A stretch of DNA of 64,000 nucleotides from Butyricicoccus_A sp963620595 (GTDB lineage Bacteria; Bacillota; Clostridia; Oscillospirales; Butyricicoccaceae). Both the position numbers and the translations under genes were made by a program. This document shows, one piece after another, positions 8,841 through 15,904 of this stretch; position 1 is the first letter of the stretch, and each line of letters starts with the position of its first letter. The notes below the pieces were generated by a model, which did not search any database, was not told the origin of the DNA, and worked only from the letters and a program-made list of their open reading frames with translations. The stretch spans positions 1-64,000 of the forward strand of contig CAVFAY010000005.1 of NCBI GenBank assembly GCA_963620595.1, written 5' to 3'.

Positions 8841-9269
8841 TTACTCAATCATAATCTTCTTGGATTCCGGAAGAATCTGCTGTGCTTTCGGTAGAGTCAG
8901 CTCCAGAACACCGTCCTTGTAAGAAGCGGTAATGGCGTTTTCATCAATGCCGGAGACATCAAAGCTACGACGGAACGAGCCATAACGGCGTTCGCGGCGG
9001 ATGTATTCGCCCTTGTCGTTCTTTTCGTCTTTGCTTTCGGTGTGCTGGGCGGTAATAGTCAGTATACCATCCTTAACATCCAGTTGGATGTCCTCTTTAT
9101 TGAAGCCTGGCAATTCTGCTTCCAGAATGTATTTGCCATCCGCATTGCGGATATCGGTGCGGAAGTCCGGCAAATCAACATTGCTGTTGCCGAAGAAGTT
9201 CTTTTCAAAGTTATCAAATGCGTCAAACCAATTGTGGTTGTTATAATCAAACGGTACCATGCCAAACAT
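8841..9269 (-). CDS. Small heat-shock protein, Hsp20/alpha-crystallin family
   Basis: A 142-residue ATP-independent holdase chaperone. The alpha-crystallin domain spans about residues 35-130 (DIRNADGKYILEAELPGFNK, ILTITAQHTE, then the AxxxxGVLxLxLPK signature as ASYKDGVLELTLPK), with a short C-terminal tail (KKIMIE). ATG 9269 is chosen because AAAGGA lies 9 nt upstream; the TTG at 9275 would be only 3 nt from it. Two CIRCE operators lie upstream, so HrcA repression with heat induction is likely. Confidence 0.92.
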   Translation of the reverse strand: MFGMVPFDYNNHNWFDAFDNFEKNFFGNSNVDLPDFRTDIRNADGKYILEAELPGFNKEDIQLDVKDGILTITAQHTESKDEKNDKGEYIRRERRYGSFRRSFDVSGIDENAITASYKDGVLELTLPKAQQILPESKKIMIE

Positions 9270-9323
9270 AATCAATCGTCCTTTCTATTGTCAATTAGTG
9301 AGTTGTTTTTTATTTGTGAATAA

Positions 9324-9350
9324 TTAGCACTGTTGCTGGTCGAGTGCTAA
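9324..9350 (-). promoter_or_regulatory. CIRCE operator (HrcA site), proximal
   Basis: TTAGCACTG-N9-GAGTGCTAA matches the CIRCE consensus with one mismatch. It lies in the presumed 5' leader of hsp20, 54 nt before its start. Confidence 0.9.
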
Positions 9351-9434
9351 TGATAGGTAAAATACTGCTGCATCTTTGCTGCCTTCTTTCTTGTGGAGCT
9401 CCCTTCTTTGGAGCTCCTCTTTTAAACTGACTAT

Positions 9435-9440
9435 AGTATA
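9435..9440 (-). promoter_or_regulatory. Possible -10 of hsp20
   Basis: TATACT on the minus strand lies between the two CIRCE copies. No convincing -35 is seen 16-18 nt upstream, so this is tentative. The adjacent 9390-9420 segment carries two GGAGCTCC palindromes of unknown meaning. Confidence 0.35.
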
Positions 9441-9491
9441 AGCCTTAGTTATGAAAAAAATTTGCATATTTTATGAACAAATTGCAAAGCT

Positions 9492-9518
9492 TTAGCACTC
9501 TTGACATAGGAATGCTAA
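9492..9518 (-). promoter_or_regulatory. CIRCE operator (HrcA site), distal
   Basis: TTAGCACTC-N9-GAATGCTAA matches CIRCE with one mismatch. It lies just past the stop codon of the upstream gene and about 140 bp from the proximal copy. Confidence 0.8.
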
Positions 9519-9528
9519 AACTTTGCAC

Positions 9529-10233
9529 TTAATAATTTAACCCTGCAATGCGCGTCATCTTTTTCATAAACAGATGATTAAACAGAGCGATGACGCGGCC
9601 GACACCGAGAACAGCAACGACAGTTCCCAGACCGATGCCAATCAGATGATGCGCGAAAATTAAACCAATACAGCAGGTCAGACAGATATTAAACAGATCA
9701 AAGCAGTTTTTTGTGAAGCCGACGGATTTGCTGATAAAATCCGAAATTGCCTGCACGATGCCGTCTCCGGGATTGGGAATGATGCGCATGTTGAGCGACA
9801 TGGCGGCGCCGATGCCGGTACAGATGATACCGCTCACTAGGACGAGAAGCTGATAGCCAAAGCCCTCAGGTGCAGGAATCCAAGCGGAAAACAGATTCAT
9901 AAATCGGGTAAACACCAAACTCAGCGGCAATTGCAGTAAATCCATGACGAGAAGCAGCTTGAGATTGCGGCGAATGACCGGAGCACGGTCTGGATGTACA
10001 CGATACCGATGATTTAATGCCAGATGAATCAGCAACTCTACGAGAACAAAGATAGCGTATAACAGAAAGGTCATATTGCCAAAGTTGTAATGGGTAATAG
10101 TGGAAATACTAAATGCGACAGAGATAATCGGTGAAACGCCGAGACCGCATTTTGTGTTGAGAATAATTCCCAGCGCGAGAATCAATAGACCCGCGATATA
10201 AAAGAGGGTTCTGGGAATCAGATGTTTGTTCAT
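9529..10233 (-). CDS. YczE/YitT-like integral membrane protein (DUF6198-type)
   Basis: A 234-residue protein with five or six hydrophobic helices. The N-terminus (FYIAGLLILALGIILNTKCG followed by LGVSP) is the signature of the YczE-like family, and GAAMSLNMRIIPNPGDGIVQ is the second conserved block. The family function is not established; some members sit beside antibiotic or stress genes. It follows the AraC regulator gene by 34 nt on the same strand and may be cotranscribed. Confidence 0.75.
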   Translation of the reverse strand: MNKHLIPRTLFYIAGLLILALGIILNTKCGLGVSPIISVAFSISTITHYNFGNMTFLLYAIFVLVELLIHLALNHRYRVHPDRAPVIRRNLKLLLVMDLLQLPLSLVFTRFMNLFSAWIPAPEGFGYQLLVLVSGIICTGIGAAMSLNMRIIPNPGDGIVQAISDFISKSVGFTKNCFDLFNICLTCCIGLIFAHHLIGIGLGTVVAVLGVGRVIALFNHLFMKKMTRIAGLNY

Positions 10234-10267
10234 GGTTTGTCACTCACTTTCTTTTCCGACAATTATT

Positions 10268-11140
10268 TTACATCTGATTTCGTTCGCCGCGCAAGGCTTC
10301 CAGATACTTTTTTCGGTATTGAATCGGTGTGGTGCCGACAATGCGCGTAAACAGGGCGTTAAAATAGTTTGTATTGTCGTAGCCGACCATGGTTGCAATG
10401 CGTGTGGCAGAATGATCAGTAGATATGAGTAGGGTTTGTGCCATGCCAATGCGGCGACGAATGGCATATTGAATCGGTGAATATCCCGTGGCATCTTTAA
10501 AGGTATGCGACAGATAGGGGACACTACAGCCAAGTGCACTGGCAATGTCCTCTAATTTAAGCGGTTCTGTATAGTGAGCGTCAATATATTCTTTGATGCG
10601 GCGAGTGAGCAGGGAGGCCGAACTGCGAATGATGCCGTCCTGCTGTGTGACAGGCATTTGAGCGGCTAACATGAGCAGGGAAATGCCAAGTGTCTGGGCG
10701 GTCAATTGTTCCGGCGGTGTGCCGTCATTCAGAGCGAGGATTTGCTCCGCGAGATTGCGCAAAAACGGGAACTGTGCCTGAGAGGCGCGGACATGCGGAC
10801 TGTCTGACGGAATACAATGATTGACCGGCAGACCTTGGAATTGGACATGAGAAAAACCGAAACAATATGTGCCGATTTCCACATCGGTATTGGATACCAC
10901 TTCATGCAGCTCCCCGCAGTTATAGTAAATGAGGTCACCTTCCTGAATGAGATAGGAGAAGTTATTGACATTATAGGTGCCAAAGCCGCGGTAGCACAGC
11001 AACAGCTCGCACATCGAGTCGTGTCCGTGCATCGGGCGGTCATGCTTGGTCTTTCCGTAGTCCTGCCGATTGGCGTTGACGAGCACGGGAAGTGCACCGT
11101 CTTCAAACACTTGGTTGGAAATGGTCTGGATGTCTTTCAT
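10268..11140 (-). CDS. AraC family transcriptional regulator with cupin domain
   Basis: The 290-residue protein has an N-terminal cupin-like sensing domain (HGHDSMCELLLCYRG, LIQEGDLIYYNCGELHEVV) and a C-terminal pair of AraC helix-turn-helix units (LEDIASALGCSVPYLSHTFK, and ATRIATMVGYDNTNYFNALF). Start 11140 has AAAAAGGAG 8 nt upstream; the longer frame adds an unlikely Cys/Phe-rich segment. It is divergent from the isomerase/oxidoreductase operon at 11399, its most probable target, with sugar or polyol as inducer (inference). Confidence 0.88.
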   Translation of the reverse strand: MKDIQTISNQVFEDGALPVLVNANRQDYGKTKHDRPMHGHDSMCELLLCYRGFGTYNVNNFSYLIQEGDLIYYNCGELHEVVSNTDVEIGTYCFGFSHVQFQGLPVNHCIPSDSPHVRASQAQFPFLRNLAEQILALNDGTPPEQLTAQTLGISLLMLAAQMPVTQQDGIIRSSASLLTRRIKEYIDAHYTEPLKLEDIASALGCSVPYLSHTFKDATGYSPIQYAIRRRIGMAQTLLISTDHSATRIATMVGYDNTNYFNALFTRIVGTTPIQYRKKYLEALRGERNQM

Positions 11141-11277
11141 GCTTGTACTCCTTTTTTTATTAGGGAAACAACAAGATAGTGTAGTGTTCAAAAAAATGCT
11201 TTGGATTTTGTGCAAAATACCATGCAAATTTTTGCGGGAATTTACAAGATAATGAAGGTCTTTCTTTGGAAATTTCG

Positions 11278-11283
11278 TATAAT
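11278..11283 (+). promoter_or_regulatory. -10 element of the isomerase/dehydrogenase operon
   Basis: TATAAT 116 nt before the isomerase start. No clear -35 is present, which fits a promoter that needs the divergent AraC activator. Confidence 0.5.
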
Positions 11284-11398
11284 AGAATCATAACACAGGA
11301 ACGACAAACCGTCAAAACAAGCTGGTGACACACAAGTTGATAACAAGATTGTGAGGTTTTCGCCAGACCGCGTAAGTATAGAAAAGGAGATTGTACCT

Positions 11399-12331
11399 AT
11401 GAGCATGAACATTTGCGGCGCTCCGAGCTGCTGGGGCGTAGATGATCCGAAAAACCCGTATCTGCCGCCTTGGACCCGTGTACTTTCCGAAGCAAGTCAG
11501 GCAGGCTATCGTGCGATTGAGCTTGGCCCTTGGGGTTATATTCCGAACGATGTCGATCTCGTGGCAGAAGAGCTGAACAAGAACGGTTTGGGTATCGTTG
11601 TCGGTACCATCTTCCACGATCTGGTGACACCGGAAAATCAGCCGAGCGTGCTCAAGGCTGTCGATGACATCTGCAAGCTGATTACCGATCCGAAGATGCC
11701 GAAGCTGCCGGTACATGAGGGACAGAAGTGGCCGACACCGTATCTGACAGTTATGGACTGGGGACATGACGAGCGCGATTTCAATGCTGGTCATTCCGAT
11801 CGTGCACCGCGCATGGACGACGAGCAGTGGGCTGCTTTTGTCAAGAATGTCCGTGCTGTGTGCGACAGAGCGAACAGCTGGGGCGTGCGTCCGGTCATTC
11901 ATCCGCACGCTGGCACCTATATCGAATTCGCTGATGAAATTGAGCGCATCACCAACGATATTCCGTATGATGTTTGCGGTCTGTGCCTGGATACCGGCCA
12001 TCTGTACTACTCTGGCATGGATCCGGTAACGTATCTGAAAAAGTATCAGGACAAGCTGGATTATGTACACTTCAAGGATGTTGACCGCAAGGTATATGAC
12101 GAAGTGATGGGCGAGCACATTCGCTTCTTTGATGGCTGCGGCAAGGGTGCTATGTGCCCGATCGGCACCGGCGCACTGGATTACCCGGCAATCAAGCAGG
12201 CTCTGGAAGACATTGGCTACAGCGGCTACATCACCATTGAGCAGGAACGCGATCCGCGTAATTCCGATACCTCGCTGCGCGATGTCAAGCGCAGTGTAGA
12301 TTACCTGAAGTCTGTCGGCTATCAGATCTAA
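11399..12331 (+). CDS. Sugar phosphate isomerase/epimerase, TIM barrel (IolE-like)
   Basis: A 310-residue xylose-isomerase-like TIM barrel. It starts with ICGAPSCWGVDDP, similar to the APxSWGV start of inosose dehydratases, and contains the metal-site segments VIHPHAGTYIEF, CLDTGHLYYSG, YVHFKDVD and the terminal SGYITIEQE. The Glu/Asp/His pattern fits a divalent-metal isomerase, epimerase or dehydratase. AAGGAGA lies 8 nt before ATG 11399. Its partner 56 nt downstream is an NAD-dependent oxidoreductase, so the two likely catabolise an inositol- or keto-sugar-type compound. Confidence 0.85.
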   Translation: MSMNICGAPSCWGVDDPKNPYLPPWTRVLSEASQAGYRAIELGPWGYIPNDVDLVAEELNKNGLGIVVGTIFHDLVTPENQPSVLKAVDDICKLITDPKMPKLPVHEGQKWPTPYLTVMDWGHDERDFNAGHSDRAPRMDDEQWAAFVKNVRAVCDRANSWGVRPVIHPHAGTYIEFADEIERITNDIPYDVCGLCLDTGHLYYSGMDPVTYLKKYQDKLDYVHFKDVDRKVYDEVMGEHIRFFDGCGKGAMCPIGTGALDYPAIKQALEDIGYSGYITIEQERDPRNSDTSLRDVKRSVDYLKSVGYQI

Positions 12332-12387
12332 GTTTGAAATTATTCCACAGAGAGTTTATAGAAGAAGTTTTTTAGGAGGAAATGACT

Positions 12388-13569
12388 ATGATTAACGGTT
12401 CTAAGGTTTTGGATCATCCGATTCGCTGGGCTATGGTCGGCGGCGGTAAGGGCAGCCAGATTGGCTATATCCATCGTTCCGCAGCACTGCGCGACAACAA
12501 CTTCCAGTTGGTAGCTGGTGCATTCGACATCAATCCGGAGCGTGGCATGGCATTTGCCGCTGAGCTGGGCATTGATCCAGATCGCTGCTATCCTGACTAC
12601 AAGACCATGTTCGAGAAGGAAGCACAGCGCGAGGACGGCATTGAGGCTGTTTCCATCGCTACCCCGAACAGCGTACACTATGAGGTGTGCAAGGCTGCTC
12701 TGGAAGCTGGCATCCATGTTGTTTGCGAGAAGCCGCTGTGCTTCAGCACCGAAGAGGGCGAAGAGCTGGTTGCTCTGGCTAAGAAGAAGAACCTGGTTGT
12801 CGGCGTGACCTATGGCTATTCCGGTCATCAGATGATTCAGCAGGCTCGTCAGATGATTAAGAATGGCGATCTGGGCGACATCCGTGTTATCAACATGTCC
12901 TTCGCATTCGGCGGCTATAACTACAAGATTGAAGAGACCAATGCCGCTGCTAAGTGGCGCTTTGACCCGAAGAAGGCAGGTCCGTCCTTTGCTATGGCAG
13001 ACGTTGGCACCCATTGCTTGTACATCATTGAGGCAATGATTCCGGATATGAAGATTGATAAGGTTCTGTGCTCCAAGGATGCTTTCGTAGAAGGTCGTGA
13101 GCTGGAGGACAACGCCTTCACACTGATGCGTCTGAACGCTTCCAACCATGTGCAGGAGGGCGCAAAGGTTTACTGCTGGTCGTCTTCTATCAACTGCGGC
13201 GCACGCCATGGTCATGTTATCCGTGTTGTTGGTTCCAAGGCTTCCATCGAGTGGGATGATGAGCGCCCGAACCAGATGACCTATGAAATTGAGGGTGAGC
13301 CGGTACGCCGTCTGGAGCGTGGCGCAGGCTACCTGTATGAGGAAGCTCGTGTAGAGGATCGCATCGGCGGTGGCCATGCAGAGGGTCTGTTTGAGGCATG
13401 GGCAAACCTATACCGTCGATTTGCTCTGGCTATCGAAGGCATGAGCAAGGGCGAAGCAGAGTACGGTGACTTCTGGTATCCGGACGTAGAAGCTGGTCTG
13501 GCTGGCGTCAAGTGGATTGAGAAGTGCGTAGAGTCCGCAAACAACGGCGAAGTTTGGGTTAAGTACTAA
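12388..13569 (+). CDS. Gfo/Idh/MocA family oxidoreductase
   Basis: The 393-residue dehydrogenase begins IRWAMVGGGKGSQIGYIHRS, a Rossmann loop in place of GxGxxG. It carries the family signature CEKPLCFSTEEGEELV (Lys of EKP is the usual catalytic residue) and DVGTHCLYIIE with the active-site His. Codon use is strongly biased to highly expressed codons. Start 12388 is preferred to the ATG at 12382 because AGGAGG (12374-12379) gives 8 rather than 2 nt spacing. It acts with the upstream isomerase. Confidence 0.9.
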   Translation: MINGSKVLDHPIRWAMVGGGKGSQIGYIHRSAALRDNNFQLVAGAFDINPERGMAFAAELGIDPDRCYPDYKTMFEKEAQREDGIEAVSIATPNSVHYEVCKAALEAGIHVVCEKPLCFSTEEGEELVALAKKKNLVVGVTYGYSGHQMIQQARQMIKNGDLGDIRVINMSFAFGGYNYKIEETNAAAKWRFDPKKAGPSFAMADVGTHCLYIIEAMIPDMKIDKVLCSKDAFVEGRELEDNAFTLMRLNASNHVQEGAKVYCWSSSINCGARHGHVIRVVGSKASIEWDDERPNQMTYEIEGEPVRRLERGAGYLYEEARVEDRIGGGHAEGLFEAWANLYRRFALAIEGMSKGEAEYGDFWYPDVEAGLAGVKWIEKCVESANNGEVWVKY

Positions 13570-13637
13570 GCAATTTCCTTTTGTTCCATGATTTTGATAT
13601 AGCAGGTGCCAGGCATCTGCGGAGAGAGTTAGAAAAA

Positions 13638-13719
13638 GCCCGAGCCATTTGTTTTCCCCCAGATACTCGGGCGGAGAAAGTGAGAATCCCCTGCCGGATC
13701 AATTTCCGGCAGGGGATTC
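13638..13719. other. Two strong hairpins downstream of the oxidoreductase gene
   Basis: GCCCGAG 13638-13644 pairs with CTCGGGC 13666-13672, and a 15-bp stem pairs 13684-13698 with 13705-13719. Read on the minus strand the first ends with five T, so it is a terminator in that direction. Neither has a T-run on the plus strand. No gene is seen in 13570-13730. Confidence 0.6.
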
Positions 13720-13732
13720 GTCGTGTATTGGT

Positions 13733-13764
13733 TTGACAAGCGAGAGGTAAAATGATACTATAAT
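13733..13764 (+). promoter_or_regulatory. Antitoxin RNA promoter, module 1
   Basis: TTGACA 13733-13738 is followed by TACTAT after 17 nt (or TATAAT after 20). The same arrangement is conserved in module 2. Confidence 0.75.
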
Positions 13765-13769
13765 AACAT

Positions 13770-13861
13770 AAGAGGTACACCGATAGACGGTGCGCCCTCA
13801 TAAAGGATTTTTTTAGAAAAATAACCGCTTTATGTTGGTAGCTGGGCGGTTATTTTCTTTT
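13770..13861 (+). ncRNA. Candidate antisense antitoxin RNA, module 1
   Basis: The RNA is predicted from the promoter above to the hairpin at 13816-13860. It opens with a hairpin made from GGTACACCGATAGACGGTGCGCC and overlaps the 3' end of the toxin gene on the other strand. That overlap geometry is the one known for TxpA/RatA and BsrG/SR4 type I systems. Transcription itself is inferred. Confidence 0.65.
13816..13860. terminator. Shared convergent terminator, module 1
   Basis: An AAATAACCGC / GCGGTTATTT stem lies at the toxin stop codon, with T-runs on both strands, so toxin mRNA and antitoxin RNA can both end here. Confidence 0.75.
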
Positions 13862-13951
13862 GCCTAAATATGTAAGCAATGACAGAAGAAACATGCCAGA
13901 AGTTGCAAAAGCAGAAATCAACTGGAGTAAATCTGAAAGTGTTACGTACAT
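13850..13951 (-). CDS. Type I toxin, small holin-like hydrophobic peptide, module 1
   Basis: A 33-residue peptide: MYVTLSDLLQ, then a hydrophobic stretch (LISAFATSG, MFLLSLLTYL) and a basic end GKRK. Length, one membrane helix and charged tail match the putative holin-like toxin (Hol_Tox/TxpA/BsrG) group, which damages the membrane. GGGAGGG lies 7 nt before the start but is locked in a 9-bp hairpin (13959-13980), as expected for a type I toxin. Its sister is at 19157-19258 (16 of 33 residues identical by eye). Too short for standard gene calling. Confidence 0.75.
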   Translation of the reverse strand: MYVTLSDLLQLISAFATSGMFLLSLLTYLGKRK

Positions 13952-13958
13952 AGTATCG

Positions 13959-13980
13959 CCCTCCCTTCTGTAAGAGAGGG
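13959..13980 (-). promoter_or_regulatory. Ribosome-site-sequestering hairpin of toxin 1
   Basis: On the minus strand CCCTCTCTT pairs with AAGGGAGGG around a 4-nt loop ACAG, burying the whole Shine-Dalgarno sequence. Confidence 0.8.
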
Positions 13981-14066
13981 TTAAAGAAAAGAAAACATTT
14001 CGCTCCCTCTCTGAGATAGAGAAGACGCGCCGCCTATCCGTTTATGGTGTACCCGTTAATAAGGGT

Positions 14067-14072
14067 ACTATA
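14067..14072 (-). promoter_or_regulatory. Toxin mRNA -10, module 1
   Basis: TATAGT on the minus strand. The block from ATTTTCATC to TATAGTA is conserved in module 2. No consensus -35. The transcript would have a leader of about 110 nt that includes an inverted copy of the antitoxin leader motif (14025-14053). Confidence 0.5.
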
Positions 14073-14103
14073 AAATGTGATGAAAATTAATATTGGATTA
14101 CCA

Positions 14104-14143
14104 AAAAATCTCCTTGTATCACACACGATACAAGGAGATTTTT
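14104..14143. terminator. Bidirectional terminator after relQ
   Basis: A 17-bp perfect stem (14104-14120 with 14127-14143) flanked by A and T runs. Confidence 0.9.
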
Positions 14144-14151
14144 GCATCTGT

Positions 14152-14835
14152 TTACAATTCGCGTCCGCCCTCGATTTGACCGCGAATATTTTCCATCAAT
14201 CGGTCGAGCATCGCGCTCATTTCAGCGCAGTTTTTGAGCTGGCGGGAGATTTCCTGATAGTCCTCGCTGTCCTCCAAGCCCTTCTTGTAGCGCAGCTTGT
14301 GTTCCAGACTTGCCCAAAAATCCATAGCAATTGTGCGAAGCTGGACTTCTACGCGCATTTGTCTCGTCTCATTGCGCAAAAAGATTGGCACTTCCACGAT
14401 GAGATGTAAGCTCCGATAGCCATTCGGCTTTGGATTTTGGATATAGTCTTTTCGTTCAATCAGTGTAACGTCATCTTGACGCAGCAAAATGTCTGCGAGC
14501 GAATAAATATCCTCAGGAAATGAGCAAATGACGCGTACGCCGGCAATATCATTGAGATTTTCTTCGATAGCGTTCAAGGTCATCGGCAGATTGCGACGCT
14601 GTAGTTTTTCAAAAATACTTTCTGGACTTTTGAGCCGAGTCTTGATGGATTCAATCGGATTATTTTCGCGGTTGAGGGAAAGTTGGACATCCAACACACG
14701 GAATTTCGTTTCAACTTCCATGATTGCGCAGCGGTAATACGACATCAGTTGCTTAAAAGGATTTAGTGACGGGTCTGCCCGCTGAGGAGCAACCTGTATC
14801 AATTGGGTGCTCCATTCTGACCTTTGTTCGGACAT
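14152..14835 (-). CDS. relQ: Small alarmone synthetase, RelQ type
   Basis: The 227-residue GTP pyrophosphokinase has only a RelA/SpoT synthetase domain: the IKTRLKSPESIFEKL basic region, DIAGVRVICSF, the G-loop-like NPKPNGYRSLHL and EVQLRTIAMDFWASLEHKL. No hydrolase, TGS or ACT domain is present. It makes (p)ppGpp from GTP/GDP and ATP, acting in the cytoplasm. A minus-strand promoter TTGACG-17 nt-TATACT spans 14882-14910. Confidence 0.93.
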   Translation of the reverse strand: MSEQRSEWSTQLIQVAPQRADPSLNPFKQLMSYYRCAIMEVETKFRVLDVQLSLNRENNPIESIKTRLKSPESIFEKLQRRNLPMTLNAIEENLNDIAGVRVICSFPEDIYSLADILLRQDDVTLIERKDYIQNPKPNGYRSLHLIVEVPIFLRNETRQMRVEVQLRTIAMDFWASLEHKLRYKKGLEDSEDYQEISRQLKNCAEMSAMLDRLMENIRGQIEGGREL

Positions 14836-14881
14836 TATATATCATTCCAATCTGTTTCTGTCAAATTTTGTTGTTTGTATT

Positions 14882-14910
14882 AGTATACTATTCTTGCGAG
14901 AATGCGTCAA
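14882..14910 (-). promoter_or_regulatory. Promoter of relQ
   Basis: TTGACG (14905-14910, minus) and TATACT (14882-14887, minus) with a 17-nt spacer. Confidence 0.75.
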
Positions 14911-14955
14911 CGACAAACAAATGACCAAACTGTAACAAGACTGTAAATGTTTCCC

Positions 14956-15516
14956 TTACCCCAAGATGCCGAGGTGTTCTAATAAAATCTTACATCCGAT
15001 GGCAATTAACACAATGCCGCCGATCATTTCTGCGCGGGATTTATAGCGCGTGCCGAACACGTGACCAATCTTAATACCAATCGCAGACAGCACAAAGGTG
15101 GTACATCCGATAAATGTCACTGCGGGCAAAATAGAGACTTGCAAAAAGGCAAAGGTGATGCCGACAGCCAGTGCATCAATGCTCGTGGCAATTGCCAGCG
15201 GAAGCATAGTCAAAAACGAGAAGGAATCGTTGAGCTGCTCTGCTTCGCCACGTGACTCTTTTATCATATTGGCACCGATCAGAGCGAGCAGAACAAAAGC
15301 AATCCAGTGGTCAATGCTTGTGATATATTGCTGAAATTGACTGCCGAGCAGATAACCGATGAGCGGCATCAAAAACTGAAAGCCGCCGAAATACAGGCCG
15401 ACAGTACAGGCGTGCGAAAATTTTAGCTGCCGCACGGACAGCCCCTTACAGACGGACACGGCGAAGGCATCCATAGATAACCCGACCGCAAGGACGAATA
15501 AATCCAAAAAACTCAT
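14956..15516 (-). CDS. mntP: Manganese efflux pump MntP
   Basis: The 186-residue protein has six helices. The conserved acidic motifs are AVGLSMDAFAVSVCKGL near the N-terminus and LPLAIATSIDALAVGITFAF in the second half, the internal repeat of the MntP/YebN family. It exports Mn2+ across the membrane. ATG 15516 is preceded by AAAGGAGTG; the longer frame would run into the riboswitch terminator. A yybP-ykoY leader upstream confirms the metal link. Confidence 0.95.
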   Translation of the reverse strand: MSFLDLFVLAVGLSMDAFAVSVCKGLSVRQLKFSHACTVGLYFGGFQFLMPLIGYLLGSQFQQYITSIDHWIAFVLLALIGANMIKESRGEAEQLNDSFSFLTMLPLAIATSIDALAVGITFAFLQVSILPAVTFIGCTTFVLSAIGIKIGHVFGTRYKSRAEMIGGIVLIAIGCKILLEHLGILG

Positions 15517-15582
15517 GTGCAACACTCCTTTTGCTGAATAGATACGGAATAATGGGGATTCTGTCGCAGAAAAAGGGCATAG

Positions 15583-15712
15583 AAAAAGACGAGTCCCTAT
15601 CTGCGTCAAAAAACAGATAAGTCTCGTCATTTAAAACAAAGCCAGAAGCTGCCGCTTCAGTATGTTGACTTGGTTACGCTGCGCGCTGACTACTCCCTTA
15701 TATGAATGGTAC
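15583..15712 (-). ncRNA. yybP-ykoY manganese riboswitch with terminator platform
   Basis: The minus strand shows AGGGAGTAG at the 5' end, the conserved GTCAACATACTGAAGC and the GGCTTTG segment, which are hallmarks of the Mn2+-sensing yybP-ykoY aptamer. A strong terminator follows (15588-15603 pairs with 15614-15628, then five T). Mn2+ binding is known to disrupt the terminator in this class and switch on efflux. Confidence 0.88.
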
Positions 15713-15739
15713 GATACCATAAATCGGAACATGTGTCAA
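15711..15739 (-). promoter_or_regulatory. Promoter of the mntP riboswitch
   Basis: TTGACA (15734-15739, minus) and TATCGT (15711-15716, minus), spacer 17 nt. Confidence 0.7.
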
Positions 15740-15788
15740 GTATCAGAAAAAATCAGATAATTTTATGGGTTTCTTGTATAATTGGATA

Positions 15789-15829
15789 TTGTCAATGGAA
15801 TGGGTTAATGGTATACTAAACATAGTATA
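15789..15829 (+). promoter_or_regulatory. Promoter and operator-like palindrome of the SorC regulator gene
   Basis: TTGTCA 15789-15794 and TATACT 15812-15817 are 17 nt apart. A perfect inverted repeat TATACTA-AACA-TAGTATA (15812-15829) covers the -10 and start region, which suits autoregulation. Confidence 0.65.
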
Positions 15830-15904
15830 GAGACGCACTGCTGGTCTGAAGCAAAGCGGCAGTGCGTTGGCAAACAGCATTTTTTTATGATGATGGGAGC
15901 AAAG

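Noticed and set aside
9501..9529. TTGACA within the distal CIRCE spacer as a plus-strand promoter
   Set aside because: There is no -10 at 16-18 nt and no plus-strand gene downstream.
12340..13377. A 345-codon minus-strand frame opposite the Gfo/Idh/MocA gene
   Set aside because: Antisense shadow of a highly expressed, codon-biased gene.
13559..13801. An 80-codon minus-strand frame beside toxin module 1
   Set aside because: It covers hairpins and the antitoxin promoter, is basic and unstructured, and has no ribosome site.
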